A stretch of DNA of 34,316 nucleotides. Origin: MGNI01 sp964353875. GTDB lineage: Bacteria; Chloroflexota; Anaerolineae; Anaerolineales; E44-bin32. The first letter of the stretch is position 1, and every line of letters begins with the position of its first letter. The notes below the pieces were generated by a model, which searched no databases, was not told the DNA's origin, and saw only the letters and a program-made list of their open reading frames with translations. Shown piece after piece: positions 16,416 to 24,513 of the stretch. Both the position numbers and the translations under genes were made by a program. The stretch lies in NCBI GenBank assembly GCA_964353875.1, contig CAYGXU010000027.1, forward strand, positions 1 through 34,316, in the 5' to 3' direction.

Positions 16416-16459
16416 ATTAAAACGTTGATCTACGCTTCCCATCGATGGAAGAAATCAAC
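16416..16459 (-). terminator. Probable intrinsic terminator of dnaG-rpoD
   Basis: Directly after the rpoD stop codon the minus strand can form a nested hairpin. The outer stem is GTTGAT/ATCAAC (16459-16454 with 16429-16424) and the inner stem is CTTCC/GGAAG. GTTTTAAT follows (16423-16416). The internal loop is uneven and the T-run short, so the call is moderate. Confidence 0.45.
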
Positions 16460-18046
16460 TCATGAGAGATAATCACGTAAATGGCGGCTACGGGTTGGAT
16501 GACGCAATTTCCGCAGCGCCTTGGCTTCTATCTGGCGGATCCGTTCGCGAGTAACATTGAAATACCTGCCCACTTCTTCGAGTGTATAATCTTTTCCGTC
16601 AAGCAGTCCGAAACGCATCTCGAGCACCTGTCGCTCACGCTCGGTTAGGACGGAAAGTGCATTCTGGACCTGCTCTTTAAGCAATTCCTTTGCAGCTGCA
16701 TCGACTGGTTCCGGCATGCTTTCATCCTCAATAAAATCGCCCAATTGACTCGATTCCTCCGAACCTACCGGCGTCTCTAACGACATCGGCTCCTGTGCGA
16801 TGCGGATGATGCGTCGGACCCTTGCAGCTGCTCTACGCCATTTACGCTCTAAAGAAGGATCGATGGAAATTTCGGAGGAAAGAGTATGGATAATTTGGGT
16901 GACTTCCTCCGGCTCTAAAAGGTCCATTTCTAAGGCCAACTCTTCCGACGTCGGTTCCCGGCCAAGCTCTTGGACCAACCTTCTTTGTATACGCGTCAAA
17001 CGGTTGATCGTTTCTACCATATGAACGGGGATTCGAATGGTACGGGCTTGATCAGCGATGGCTCTACTGATCGCCTGACGGATCCACCAGGTTGCATAGG
17101 TGCTGAATTTATAGCCTTTCGCTGGATCAAATTTCTCAACTGCACGCAACAAACCGATGTTCCCTTCTTGAATGAGATCGAGAAAAGCGATCCCCCGTCC
17201 CATATAACGCTTGGCAACACTGACTACAAGACGAAGATTGGCGCGAATGAGCGCTGCCTGCGCTTCCCCGGCCAAGTGCTCAACTTGATGATAATTTTCT
17301 TCATAACCCTCAAGAGCGGGGAGCCAACGTGTGTAGGTTCGCTTGGAAGGAAGACCCTTCCCATCTGACAAACGTTTTGTAAGACGTTCTTGAATCTCAA
17401 TAAGCATCAAATAGAAAGCCAGGAACACATCAATCGCGCTCTGAGCGACCCGTTCCCATGATGGGTCGGTTCCCCATAATCCATTATCCAACCAGGCGCG
17501 TAAATAAGAAGGGGCATCCCCTTGCCAGGTTTGTCGAAGTTGGCGTGCTTCCTCCAGAATGAGATGTAGATCCGGCCTGGATTGGCTATATTTCTTGATC
17601 TCTTCAAGAACTTCTTTCCACGCCGAACGCAAATCATCAAATAATAACCGATGGATGGTGTCGCCATCCACCACAGTTCGACCAAGACCTCCTATATTAG
17701 ATTTCATGATCCGCAATTTGCGATGGGCATCCATCCGAACGGCCAGCCAGAGCTCTTGGTCAGAGTCGAGCAAATCCACCCGACCAATTTCTTTCAGATA
17801 GAGGCGAACAGGATCATCTCCAAGTTCAACCGAAAATGGAATCTCGCCAATTTCAAGTGGCTCATCCTCGAAAATTGAACTATCTTCGGCGATTTCTAAG
17901 AGATCCGGCTCGAGATCCAGCATCTCCCCATCGATTCCATCGACCGAATCGTCCAATAGATCTCGATCCTCAAGATCCATTTCATCATCCGAGATGATTT
18001 CATGCTTCTGATCATCTGAAGAAGGGATATTCTTCTGGTCGCTCAT
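16460..18046 (-). CDS. rpoD: Primary sigma factor RpoD/SigA
   Basis: This is the housekeeping sigma factor that directs RNA polymerase to -10/-35 promoters. The 528-residue protein begins with a very acidic 70-residue region and region 1.2 (Asp-Asp-Pro-Val-Arg-x-Tyr-Leu, about 77-92). A non-conserved insert runs to about 262. The full region 2 core follows (Asn-Leu-Arg-Leu-Val-Val-Ser-Val-Ala-Lys-Arg-Tyr, then Phe-Ser-Thr-Tyr-Ala-Thr-Trp-Trp-Ile-Arg-Gln-Ala-Ile). Region 3 and a region 4 helix-turn-helix ending Val-Thr-Arg-Glu-Arg-Ile-Arg-Gln-Ile-Glu complete it. The strong match of all regions favours the primary factor over an alternative one. It follows dnaG by 52 bases and has a weak ribosome-binding site. 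Confidence 0.96.
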   Translation of the reverse strand: MSDQKNIPSSDDQKHEIISDDEMDLEDRDLLDDSVDGIDGEMLDLEPDLLEIAEDSSIFEDEPLEIGEIPFSVELGDDPVRLYLKEIGRVDLLDSDQELWLAVRMDAHRKLRIMKSNIGGLGRTVVDGDTIHRLLFDDLRSAWKEVLEEIKKYSQSRPDLHLILEEARQLRQTWQGDAPSYLRAWLDNGLWGTDPSWERVAQSAIDVFLAFYLMLIEIQERLTKRLSDGKGLPSKRTYTRWLPALEGYEENYHQVEHLAGEAQAALIRANLRLVVSVAKRYMGRGIAFLDLIQEGNIGLLRAVEKFDPAKGYKFSTYATWWIRQAISRAIADQARTIRIPVHMVETINRLTRIQRRLVQELGREPTSEELALEMDLLEPEEVTQIIHTLSSEISIDPSLERKWRRAAARVRRIIRIAQEPMSLETPVGSEESSQLGDFIEDESMPEPVDAAAKELLKEQVQNALSVLTERERQVLEMRFGLLDGKDYTLEEVGRYFNVTRERIRQIEAKALRKLRHPTRSRHLRDYLS

Positions 18047-18098
18047 CTTCGTCTAAAACCGCCAATCATCCATGTAAAGATAACAAAGCATTTTGTCT

Positions 18099-20012
18099 TC
18101 AAGGCAGAGCCTGGTCCAACTTATTCTTCTGCCTAGTGTATCGGTCAACTTCCTTCACAAGATCAGCGATGTCCTCCACAGATTTTTCCCCTTTTGCCTG
18201 TTCTGATTCTTCAGCAGCTTGCAAGATGAATTCTAATTTGTTCAGTTCCTCCACTACCCTTCGTTTGCGAAGTTGAAAGAAACCTGCCGTCACCACATCC
18301 GCCACTTTGGGCCGTTCAAGTTCGAGACTGACGACTTTATCCAATCGGCCGATCTCTGCAATCATACCATCTGCTGCCTCTTGGAGCGACTCGTCCAGCC
18401 CAACTCGCCAGTATTGTGAGGGTTCGTCTTCATCCTGTTGCAGCGCACTCTGGATGGCGCGAAAGATCATTTGATGGGTTGTCCCGCTAAAATCTCTCTC
18501 ACTCAATCGATCAAGCTGCCGCGCCTGAAATTGGCGATCGATTCGATAGAGCAGCTCCGGATTTTGAAGTAGCAGCCCCAAATAGAAACGTTCTTTAGGC
18601 AATTCTGCCGCCCGAGTTTGCAGCGCTGGAGGCTCTCTACCTGCCATTGCTGTTGCAGATCTCCTACGCGATGTTCCTCGTGAGTGGCGATCAACAAGGG
18701 CGCGTTCATCCACACGTAGGCGGCGCGCCAAATGCTGTCTGTAAGTCTCCCGCTCGACCGAATCAGCAACATCCTCGATCATAGGCAATAGTTGACCCGC
18801 AATTTCCGATTTAATCTTTGGATCTTCCAAATCACGTCCGATGGATAGCACATCGAGCACGTAATCAATAATGGTCTTCGCACTCCCAATCAGTGTCTGC
18901 CAAACCTTGGGATCTTGGGCTACAACCTCATCCGGGTCTTTGCCTTCCGGCAGAGTGACCACACGGATATCGACATCAAGGCGACCTTCATGGCGTACCA
19001 GGCCACGCGCATCAAAAACCGGATCTGCCTCTCGATCGAATGCTTCTCGCGCAACTGTTAGCCCCCGCAAGGTAGCTTGAATACCCGCTGTGTCGGCATC
19101 CAAGGCCAAAATCATGTTCCGTGAGTAGCGCTTCAGCAGACGCAATTGATTTTCGGAAAGGGCAGTCCCCATAGGGGAGACCGCGTTTTTATATCCTGCC
19201 TGGTGCAGGGCGATGACATCCATATAACCCTCAACAATCACGGCCTGCCCCATACTCCTGATCTCTTTGCGAGCCTTATCCAGCCCGTAAAGCAGCCTTC
19301 CCTTATCGAATATCACAGTTTGCGGCGAATTGAGGTACTTCGGCTGATCATCCGCAGTAACTGCGCGCGCACCAAAACCGGCTAATTTCCCGCGTGGGTC
19401 ACGAATGGGAAACATGATTCGATGACGAAATCGATCATAGGTGCCCCCTGCTTCACGCTCACTGAGTAATCCGGCATCAAGCAGCTCTTGTTGAGAATAC
19501 TCCCTCTCCATTAAATAGGTTCGTGTTGCGTCCCATGAGTTCGGTGCGTAACCGATCTCAAATATTTCCAGGCTATCTTTTGACAATCCTCTATGTTGCA
19601 AATACTCCAGGATCGGAGCGCCTTCATTCGTCTGGTGCAAATTGTGGTAGTAGAACAGCAGCGCGGCTTCTAGTAAGTCACGTAGGCGTTCATGTTCTTC
19701 CTCCTGGGCTTTCTCCTGGATGCTATGTGGCTGGAGTTCCACACCTGCGCGTTGAGCCAAATAGCGCAAAGTTTCCGGGAAATCCCAGCCCTCCTTTTTC
19801 ATCAGGAAGCGGAAGACATCGCCCCCCTCGTTGCAGGCTCCAAAACATCTCCAAGTTCCAGTCTCAGGGAAAATAACAAAAGCAGGTGTCCGTGTATTGG
19901 GGTGAAAGGGGCAAAATCCAATATAATTCTTGCCCGTCTTCCTTAACTTTACAGTCTCGGAGATAACATCAATAAGATCAATCCGTTCTTTTATCTCATC
20001 TACCACACTCAT
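18099..20012 (-). CDS. dnaG: DNA primase DnaG
   Basis: DnaG makes the RNA primers for replication. From the ATG at 20012 it has 637 residues. It has an N-terminal zinc finger (C34, H37, C56, C60), the catalytic core with Tyr-Leu-Asn-Ser-Pro-Gln-Thr and Glu-Gly-Tyr-Met-Asp, a Toprim Asp-Ala-Asp further on, and a C-terminal helicase-binding part. The last zinc pair is Cys-Phe-Gly-Ala-Cys, one residue longer than the usual CxxC. An open frame with a TTG start reaches 20084. I prefer the ATG because the family begins Met-Ser-x-Val-Asp-Glu-Ile-Lys-Glu-Arg there. Neither start has a strong ribosome-binding site. It forms one unit with rpoD. Confidence 0.95.
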   Translation of the reverse strand: MSVVDEIKERIDLIDVISETVKLRKTGKNYIGFCPFHPNTRTPAFVIFPETGTWRCFGACNEGGDVFRFLMKKEGWDFPETLRYLAQRAGVELQPHSIQEKAQEEEHERLRDLLEAALLFYYHNLHQTNEGAPILEYLQHRGLSKDSLEIFEIGYAPNSWDATRTYLMEREYSQQELLDAGLLSEREAGGTYDRFRHRIMFPIRDPRGKLAGFGARAVTADDQPKYLNSPQTVIFDKGRLLYGLDKARKEIRSMGQAVIVEGYMDVIALHQAGYKNAVSPMGTALSENQLRLLKRYSRNMILALDADTAGIQATLRGLTVAREAFDREADPVFDARGLVRHEGRLDVDIRVVTLPEGKDPDEVVAQDPKVWQTLIGSAKTIIDYVLDVLSIGRDLEDPKIKSEIAGQLLPMIEDVADSVERETYRQHLARRLRVDERALVDRHSRGTSRRRSATAMAGREPPALQTRAAELPKERFYLGLLLQNPELLYRIDRQFQARQLDRLSERDFSGTTHQMIFRAIQSALQQDEDEPSQYWRVGLDESLQEAADGMIAEIGRLDKVVSLELERPKVADVVTAGFFQLRKRRVVEELNKLEFILQAAEESEQAKGEKSVEDIADLVKEVDRYTRQKNKLDQALP

Positions 20013-20052
20013 CGGGATTCTCAGCCCGGGCCTTTGCACAAAAAGGTCAAGA

Positions 20053-20100
20053 TCATCGGCGGAAACCCTCCATTCGACCTTCAATCCAAAGACCGATCAT
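20053..20100 (-). CDS. Possible 15-codon leader ORF before dnaG
   Basis: An ATG at 20100 has AGGGG four bases upstream, the best ribosome-binding site in the leader. It opens a 15-codon frame (Met-Ile-Gly-Leu-Trp-Ile-Glu-Gly-Arg-Met-Glu-Gly-Phe-Arg-Arg) that stops 40 bases before the dnaG ATG. It is out of frame with dnaG. It could be a regulatory leader peptide or a chance ORF. There is no run of a single amino acid that would suggest classic attenuation. Confidence 0.3.
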   Translation of the reverse strand: MIGLWIEGRMEGFRR

Positions 20101-20238
20101 TTTTCCCCTCTTCTCCGAAAACTCCAGCCTGTCTTCACACGTCTCATCTTTCAGATAATATGATTTACGATCATGAAGCTGTTACCTTGATAATCTCTTT
20201 TCACTTCTCCATCTGCCTCAATGCCTAAGTGGGTGAGA

Positions 20239-20267
20239 ATTATAACTGTCTGCTTCAGGGCGCGCAA
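20239..20267 (-). promoter_or_regulatory. Sigma-70-type promoter of dnaG-rpoD
   Basis: On the minus strand TTGCGC (20267-20262) is followed after exactly 17 bases by a consensus TATAAT (20244-20239). The start should lie near 20232, giving a leader of about 220 bases before the dnaG ATG at 20012. Confidence 0.65.
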
Positions 20268-20318
20268 ATCTGTATAGCAATCTCTCGGCGCTCGCTCTAT
20301 CCCTAGCTGAGATCACTC

Positions 20319-23315
20319 CTAAAAACCTTCCAGCTTAGATAAATCCACAACACCCTTCGCAAGTGCCACGATTCTCTGCAATAAAGCCAACCGATTTGAC
20401 CTCAGAGTCTGATCCTCCTCCATCACAAGGACTTCATCAAAGAATGAAGTAATCGCCGGGATAAGAGGCAAAAATGCTTGCAGGAAATCATCGACCGAAC
20501 CAGGCGCTCGTTCAGCACGTTCCGCCATGAGCAATTGCTTATAAAGATGCATCTCCTCAGGTTCGACAAGTCCCTCATCAACTACATGATTAACTTCCTC
20601 CAATCCGCGAGTGATGCGGGCGCAACGCGCATAGGCCTGGAGGATTTGAGGCCAATCCGGTCGTTCGGTCCAGGCCTGCAACTGGTCTACAGCAGTGATC
20701 ACTCCCGCAGGATCATGGCCTTGCTGGGCAAGGATACTTTCGACAACATCGTGTTTCTTACCCTCGGAGAGTAAGAGGACCTGTTGACGCGCAATAATAA
20801 AAGATAAACAAGACTGGAGGCGTTCCTCTTCAACTCGAACGGGTAAATATTTCGCTGCCAGTTGAAGACCTTGTTCTAAATTCAACCGTATTTGATGTGC
20901 TGCAAGGGATTGCACCAGACCAATCGCCATCCTGCGTAAGCCGAAAGGATCACTCGTACCAGAAGGTTGCATGCCGACAGAAAAGAGACCCATCAAGGAA
21001 TCCAAACGATCAGCGATCCCCAAGACCAATCCAGGACGACTTTGTGGCAATTGATCACCCGAGTAACGAGGCAGGTAGTGCTCGAAAATCGCTTGCGCCA
21101 CCTGCTCCTGCTCCCCAGAACGCAAGGCATATTCCCTTCCCATCTCCCCTTGTAAGGAGGTCATTTCAATCACCATTAATGTGGCCAAATCCGCCTTGCA
21201 GAGGGTGGCTGCACGTTGAAGAATCGATCGCTCCTCTACATTGAGATTGAAAGTTGAGCCCAGATCGAGGACAATTTTTTCAACTCGTTCGGCTTTATCC
21301 AACATAGAACCCAAATCGGTCTGGAAGGTAAGTGTTGCCAACTGTGATAAATACGTTTCGAGCGGTCGTTCAAGATCTCGCCTAATGAAGTAGGCCGCAT
21401 CTGCAAAGCGCGCCCGGATCACTTGCTCATTTCCGTAACGAACTAGATCAAGATGTTGGTCACCACCATTTCGTAAAGCGATGAAGTACGGCAAGAGGCG
21501 CCCATCCTTTTCAACCGGAAAATATCGCTGATGGTTCTTCATGACAGAGATCAACACCTGCCGCGGCAGCGCCAAATCCTCCTTGCGAAGATTACCTCGA
21601 AACGCCGTGGGCGCTTCGGTCATATTGGTCACTTCTGTCAAGAGCTCTTCGTCGCGGATGACCGTCCCACCGACCTCGCCCGCCAGGTTTTCAATCTGTT
21701 TCCAGATAAAATCCTTGCGCTCTTGCATATCCAGGATGATCCCAGCCTTCTCAATCTCTTCCAGGTAGTCTTGTGGATTTTTGATTTCAGCCCACTCAGG
21801 ATCCTTGAATCGTAACAGGTGAGTATACCCACTCGCCTGCAGACCCGCCAAAGAGAACGGGAGGATTTCATCACCATGCAATGCCACCAACCAACGTATC
21901 GGTCGGGAGAAAATCATCCCCTCCCCATCCCATCGCATGGATCTTTCGAAACGTAGACCCGTCAACAACCCGCTCAAATTCGACCCAAGCACTTCCCTTG
22001 TAGGTAGTCCTATATGACGGACCTCAGCCACGGCATAGCGGCCGCCATCCAACTCGCGGATTTCAAGCGCCTCAACTGGCACCCCCTTGCTCTTAGCAAA
22101 ACCCATGGCTGCCTTTGTTGGCTGCCCTTGCGAATCGAAGGCTCGATCCGCAGGCGGACCTTTCACAAGGATCACCTGCTCTTCTTGCTGAATTGCCAGT
22201 TCCTCAATATAAATCACCAACCGGCGCGGCGTTCCCATAATCCGGATGAGACCATGCGGAAGCCGCAATTCGTCTAATAGTTTCCCCACGCGCCCATTGA
22301 GCTGTCCCAATGCCGCTTCAAGATCTCTCGACGGAAGTTCTTCAGTCCCGACTTCAACCAGGAGCGGCGAAGGCACCTTAGTAACAGGGTTCGCTTTTAC
22401 ACTCCGAAGGGGCAATGGACTGAAGTATAAGGGGGGCTTTTCTTTCCAAGGGTATCCTGCAGCTTCTCTCTGGGATAAGTACTGTTCTGCTACCTCTCGC
22501 GCCAGTTCTCGCATCCTCCCGAAGAGGGCAGCACGCTCGGCAACCCCAATCGCCCCACGGGCGTCTAGGATATTGAAGGTGTGCGAACACTTCAGAATAT
22601 AATCATGAGCTGGTAGAGTGAGACCGCGCTCGAGCGATGACTTCGCCTCGGCTTCATATTCCTCATAGATCGTACGTAGACGCTCCACATCGGCTGCTTC
22701 GAAGTTGTACCGACTGAATTCCACCTCGCTCTGCAAAGCAATATCGCCGTAAGTAAGGAGCTCATTCCAACGGATGTCAACGAAACTCTCAACACCCTGT
22801 ATGGCCATCACGATCCGTTCAATGCCATAAGTGATCTCGACAGATACCGGATCGCATGGCTGTCCACCCGCTTGTTGGAAATAGGTGAATTGAGTGATCT
22901 CTTGACCATCCAGCCAGACTTCCCACCCCAAGCCCCAGGCACCTAACGCAGGGGATTCCCAATTGTCCTCGACAAAACGGATGTCGTGCTCCCGCGGATT
23001 AACCCCTAATGCAACCAGCGAACGAAGATAGAGTTCCTGTGGATCTCCCGGGTCTGGCTTGAGGATCACTTGGAATTGGTAAAAATGCTGCCAACGATTC
23101 GGATTGGCGCCATAGCGCCCATCGGCGGGTCGAATGGAAGGTTCCACATAGGCAACCCACCAAGGCTCGGGGCCGAGCACTCGAAGGAATGTCGCCGGGC
23201 TCATCGTACCAGCGCCAACCTCGGTGTGATAGGGTTGCCAGATTACACAGCCTTGTTCCGCCCAGAATTTTTGAAGTTCGAGAATGACCGATTGAAAACT
23301 CATAGGCTGAGGCAT
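20319..23315 (-). CDS. glyS: Glycyl-tRNA synthetase, fused alpha and beta chains
   Basis: One 998-residue chain contains both halves of the bacterial alpha2beta2 glycyl-tRNA synthetase. Residues about 5-300 are the catalytic GlyQ part (Gln-Gly-Cys-Val-Ile-x-Gln-Pro-Tyr, Val-Glu-Pro-Ser-x-Arg-Pro-x-Asp-Gly-Arg-Tyr, Trp-Glu-Val-Trp-x-Asp-Gly-x-Glu). A linker of about 40 residues follows, then the full GlyS part with Glu-Val-Gly-Thr-Glu-Glu-Leu-Pro, the HD-like middle domain and the tRNA-binding C-terminus. The frame is open from a GTG at 23351. A TATAAT at 23354-23359 would start transcripts at about 23347, after that GTG, and the ATG at 23315 has GGAGG and CGGAGA upstream, so I use the latter. 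It sits 76 bases after recO. Confidence 0.94.
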   Translation of the reverse strand: MPQPMSFQSVILELQKFWAEQGCVIWQPYHTEVGAGTMSPATFLRVLGPEPWWVAYVEPSIRPADGRYGANPNRWQHFYQFQVILKPDPGDPQELYLRSLVALGVNPREHDIRFVEDNWESPALGAWGLGWEVWLDGQEITQFTYFQQAGGQPCDPVSVEITYGIERIVMAIQGVESFVDIRWNELLTYGDIALQSEVEFSRYNFEAADVERLRTIYEEYEAEAKSSLERGLTLPAHDYILKCSHTFNILDARGAIGVAERAALFGRMRELAREVAEQYLSQREAAGYPWKEKPPLYFSPLPLRSVKANPVTKVPSPLLVEVGTEELPSRDLEAALGQLNGRVGKLLDELRLPHGLIRIMGTPRRLVIYIEELAIQQEEQVILVKGPPADRAFDSQGQPTKAAMGFAKSKGVPVEALEIRELDGGRYAVAEVRHIGLPTREVLGSNLSGLLTGLRFERSMRWDGEGMIFSRPIRWLVALHGDEILPFSLAGLQASGYTHLLRFKDPEWAEIKNPQDYLEEIEKAGIILDMQERKDFIWKQIENLAGEVGGTVIRDEELLTEVTNMTEAPTAFRGNLRKEDLALPRQVLISVMKNHQRYFPVEKDGRLLPYFIALRNGGDQHLDLVRYGNEQVIRARFADAAYFIRRDLERPLETYLSQLATLTFQTDLGSMLDKAERVEKIVLDLGSTFNLNVEERSILQRAATLCKADLATLMVIEMTSLQGEMGREYALRSGEQEQVAQAIFEHYLPRYSGDQLPQSRPGLVLGIADRLDSLMGLFSVGMQPSGTSDPFGLRRMAIGLVQSLAAHQIRLNLEQGLQLAAKYLPVRVEEERLQSCLSFIIARQQVLLLSEGKKHDVVESILAQQGHDPAGVITAVDQLQAWTERPDWPQILQAYARCARITRGLEEVNHVVDEGLVEPEEMHLYKQLLMAERAERAPGSVDDFLQAFLPLIPAITSFFDEVLVMEEDQTLRSNRLALLQRIVALAKGVVDLSKLEGF

Positions 23316-23353
23316 TGTCTCCGTTTTCCTCCAGGGAACTCCAGAATGCACCG

Positions 23354-23359
23354 ATTATA
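23354..23359 (-). promoter_or_regulatory. Possible -10 element before glyS
   Basis: A consensus TATAAT lies 38 bases before the glyS ATG on the minus strand. No convincing -35 is found at 16-18 bases upstream, so it may be a weak internal promoter or chance. Confidence 0.3.
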
Positions 23360-23391
23360 TTCTGCCAGTACTGTTATTTATAGAGTATCCG

Positions 23392-24189
23392 CTATTCTGT
23401 GACCTCCTCCACATCTCGGCCTTTCAAATGACGGATCTTTCTCAGAAAAGCAGGAACTTTCAGCCGCTGTTCTAGAAGGTAACTGAGGTATCCTTCCATC
23501 AAGTCTTCCACTTCGCAAAACAGCAATGATGGGATCCGCGCTTTAGATGCGGTCGCAAAATCACTTCTTTGATAATAGCGCATCAATTTTAATACTGCCA
23601 GGGAAATAGGTTTTGAGCCCCGTCGATCTATACCGCATCGAGGGCAAAGCACACCGCCTTGTTGATATGAAAATAATTGATTCTCTGGTTGAGTCGGCTT
23701 TCCACACTCAACACAATGGTTCAACTCAGGACGATATCCTACCAAATCGAGGAGCCGAAATTCAAAATAAAGGATGATCGCGGCGGGTTCATCTTTGCCG
23801 AGTGCCAGGCGTTCTAATGTAGTTAACAATAATTGGTATAATGCTTGGTTTCCCTCTCCCTCCTCGAAGGTAAAACGATCCAATAATTCCAACAGATAGG
23901 AGGCTTGACCTAAGCGAATCAAATCGCTGCGGATCTGTGGATAGGTTTCGATTGCCTCCGCTTGGGTGATCAAATCTAGATCACGCCCCTGGGCAATCAT
24001 CAGGGTTACTCGTGTGAAAGGCTCCAGATGACCCGCTTTTCGTGAATGTATTCGGCGTACACCCTTGGCAACCAGACGGAGTTTGCCATGCTGAGGGGAA
24101 TAGACGGTGGTTAACCGATCGGCTTCCCCGAAATCTTGCCGCCGAAGGACGATCGCTTCTGTTCGGTAAACTCTCTCCCGAGTGGGCAT
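23392..24189 (-). CDS. recO: DNA repair protein RecO
   Basis: RecO works with RecR (and RecF) to load RecA onto SSB-coated single-stranded DNA. The 265-residue protein starts with the RecO OB-fold: Tyr-Arg-Thr-Glu-Ala-Ile-Val-Leu-Arg-Arg-x-Asp-Phe-Gly-Glu-Ala-Asp-Arg-Leu at 8-26, then Gly-Lys-Leu-Arg-Leu-Val-Ala-Lys-Gly-Val-Arg-Arg. A helical part follows, with a zinc finger (C159, C162, C182, C185). The ATG lies seven bases after an extended -10 element, which leaves no room for a ribosome-binding site. It is upstream of glyS in the same direction, as in Bacillus. Confidence 0.94.
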   Translation of the reverse strand: MPTRERVYRTEAIVLRRQDFGEADRLTTVYSPQHGKLRLVAKGVRRIHSRKAGHLEPFTRVTLMIAQGRDLDLITQAEAIETYPQIRSDLIRLGQASYLLELLDRFTFEEGEGNQALYQLLLTTLERLALGKDEPAAIILYFEFRLLDLVGYRPELNHCVECGKPTQPENQLFSYQQGGVLCPRCGIDRRGSKPISLAVLKLMRYYQRSDFATASKARIPSLLFCEVEDLMEGYLSYLLEQRLKVPAFLRKIRHLKGRDVEEVTE

Positions 24190-24195
24190 AGAGGC

Positions 24196-24204
24196 ATTAT
24201 ACCA
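24196..24204 (-). promoter_or_regulatory. Extended -10 promoter of recO
   Basis: The minus strand reads TGG-TATAAT, a consensus -10 with the TGn extension. It ends seven bases before the A of the recO ATG, so the predicted start is at or next to that A. There is no good -35, which extended -10 promoters can lack. Confidence 0.5.
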
Positions 24205-24275
24205 GCGCAGTTTCTATTCATGCAGCCTGGGAAGGCCTTGTGTGGCCATGATGAGACGGAGTCCAACGGCTTGCC

Positions 24276-24313
24276 ATTGGAGGTTCGGAACGAAATGGAG
24301 CGAAGAATCCCTA
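24276..24313 (-). repeat. Left arm of an inverted repeat at the gap
   Basis: Next to the gap the minus strand reads TAGGGATTCTTCGCTCC, continuing with TTTCGTTCCGAAC. It resembles the right arm (24446-24480) in inverted orientation: GGGAT[T/C]CTTCG is shared. Such GGGATTCTTCGC-type units are, from memory, scattered intergenic repeats in several bacterial genomes; that needs a search. Confidence 0.45.
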
Positions 24314-24413
24314 NNNNNNNNNNNNNNNNNNNNNNNNNNNNNNNNNNNNNNNNNNNNNNNNNNNNNNNNNNNNNNNNNNNNNNNNNNNNNNNNNNNNNNN
24401 NNNNNNNNNNNNN
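24314..24413. other. Scaffold gap of 100 Ns
   Basis: Exactly 100 undefined bases lie between cdd and recO. A round number like this is usually a placeholder for a gap of unknown size, so the true distance, and any gene inside, cannot be read. Confidence 0.97.
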
Positions 24414-24445
24414 ATGATCCCATAAAAAGTGCTGTCTCAGGGATC

Positions 24446-24480
24446 CTTCGTCGCGGCGCTCCTCAGGAGCAAGGATGTTT
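24446..24480 (+). repeat. Right arm of an inverted repeat at the gap
   Basis: The plus strand reads CAGGGATCCTTCGTCGCGG, then contains GCTCCTCAGGAGC, a perfect 6-1-6 palindrome (24461-24473). It faces the left arm across the gap in inverted orientation. Together the arms could fold into a long hairpin, a typical cause of a broken assembly. Confidence 0.45.
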
Positions 24481-24513
24481 CAAATCGGCGGCTATTTCAT
24501 TTGCCAGGAGGAA

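Larger units (their letters stand above)
15972..16459. other. rpoD-nuoA intergenic control region
   Basis: This 488-base stretch has no plausible gene. From right to left it holds the rpoD terminator hairpin (16416-16459), a perfect 12-base palindrome AATTACGTAATT (16351-16362) and a GGGC/GCCC mini-hairpin (16306-16317) near T-runs. Further left are an FNR/CRP-like dyad (16206-16219), a 7-bp inverted repeat CACTTCG/CGAAGTG (16146-16152 with 16183-16189), a short palindrome (16097-16107) and the nuo promoter (16067-16095). The number of dyads suggests regulation of complex I, but no regulator is encoded nearby. Confidence 0.6.
20013..20318. other. glyS-dnaG spacer and dnaG leader
   Basis: This 306-base spacer holds the dnaG promoter (20239-20267) and a predicted leader of about 220 bases. 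The leader contains a 15-codon ORF with a good ribosome-binding site (20053-20100). A TTG-initiated extension of dnaG (to 20084) would overlap that ORF in another frame. I see no clear terminator for glyS here. Confidence 0.5.

Noticed and set aside
23316..23351. GTG start of glyS twelve codons upstream of the chosen ATG
   Set aside because: A TATAAT lies only three bases before it, and the ATG at 23315 has a clear ribosome-binding site.
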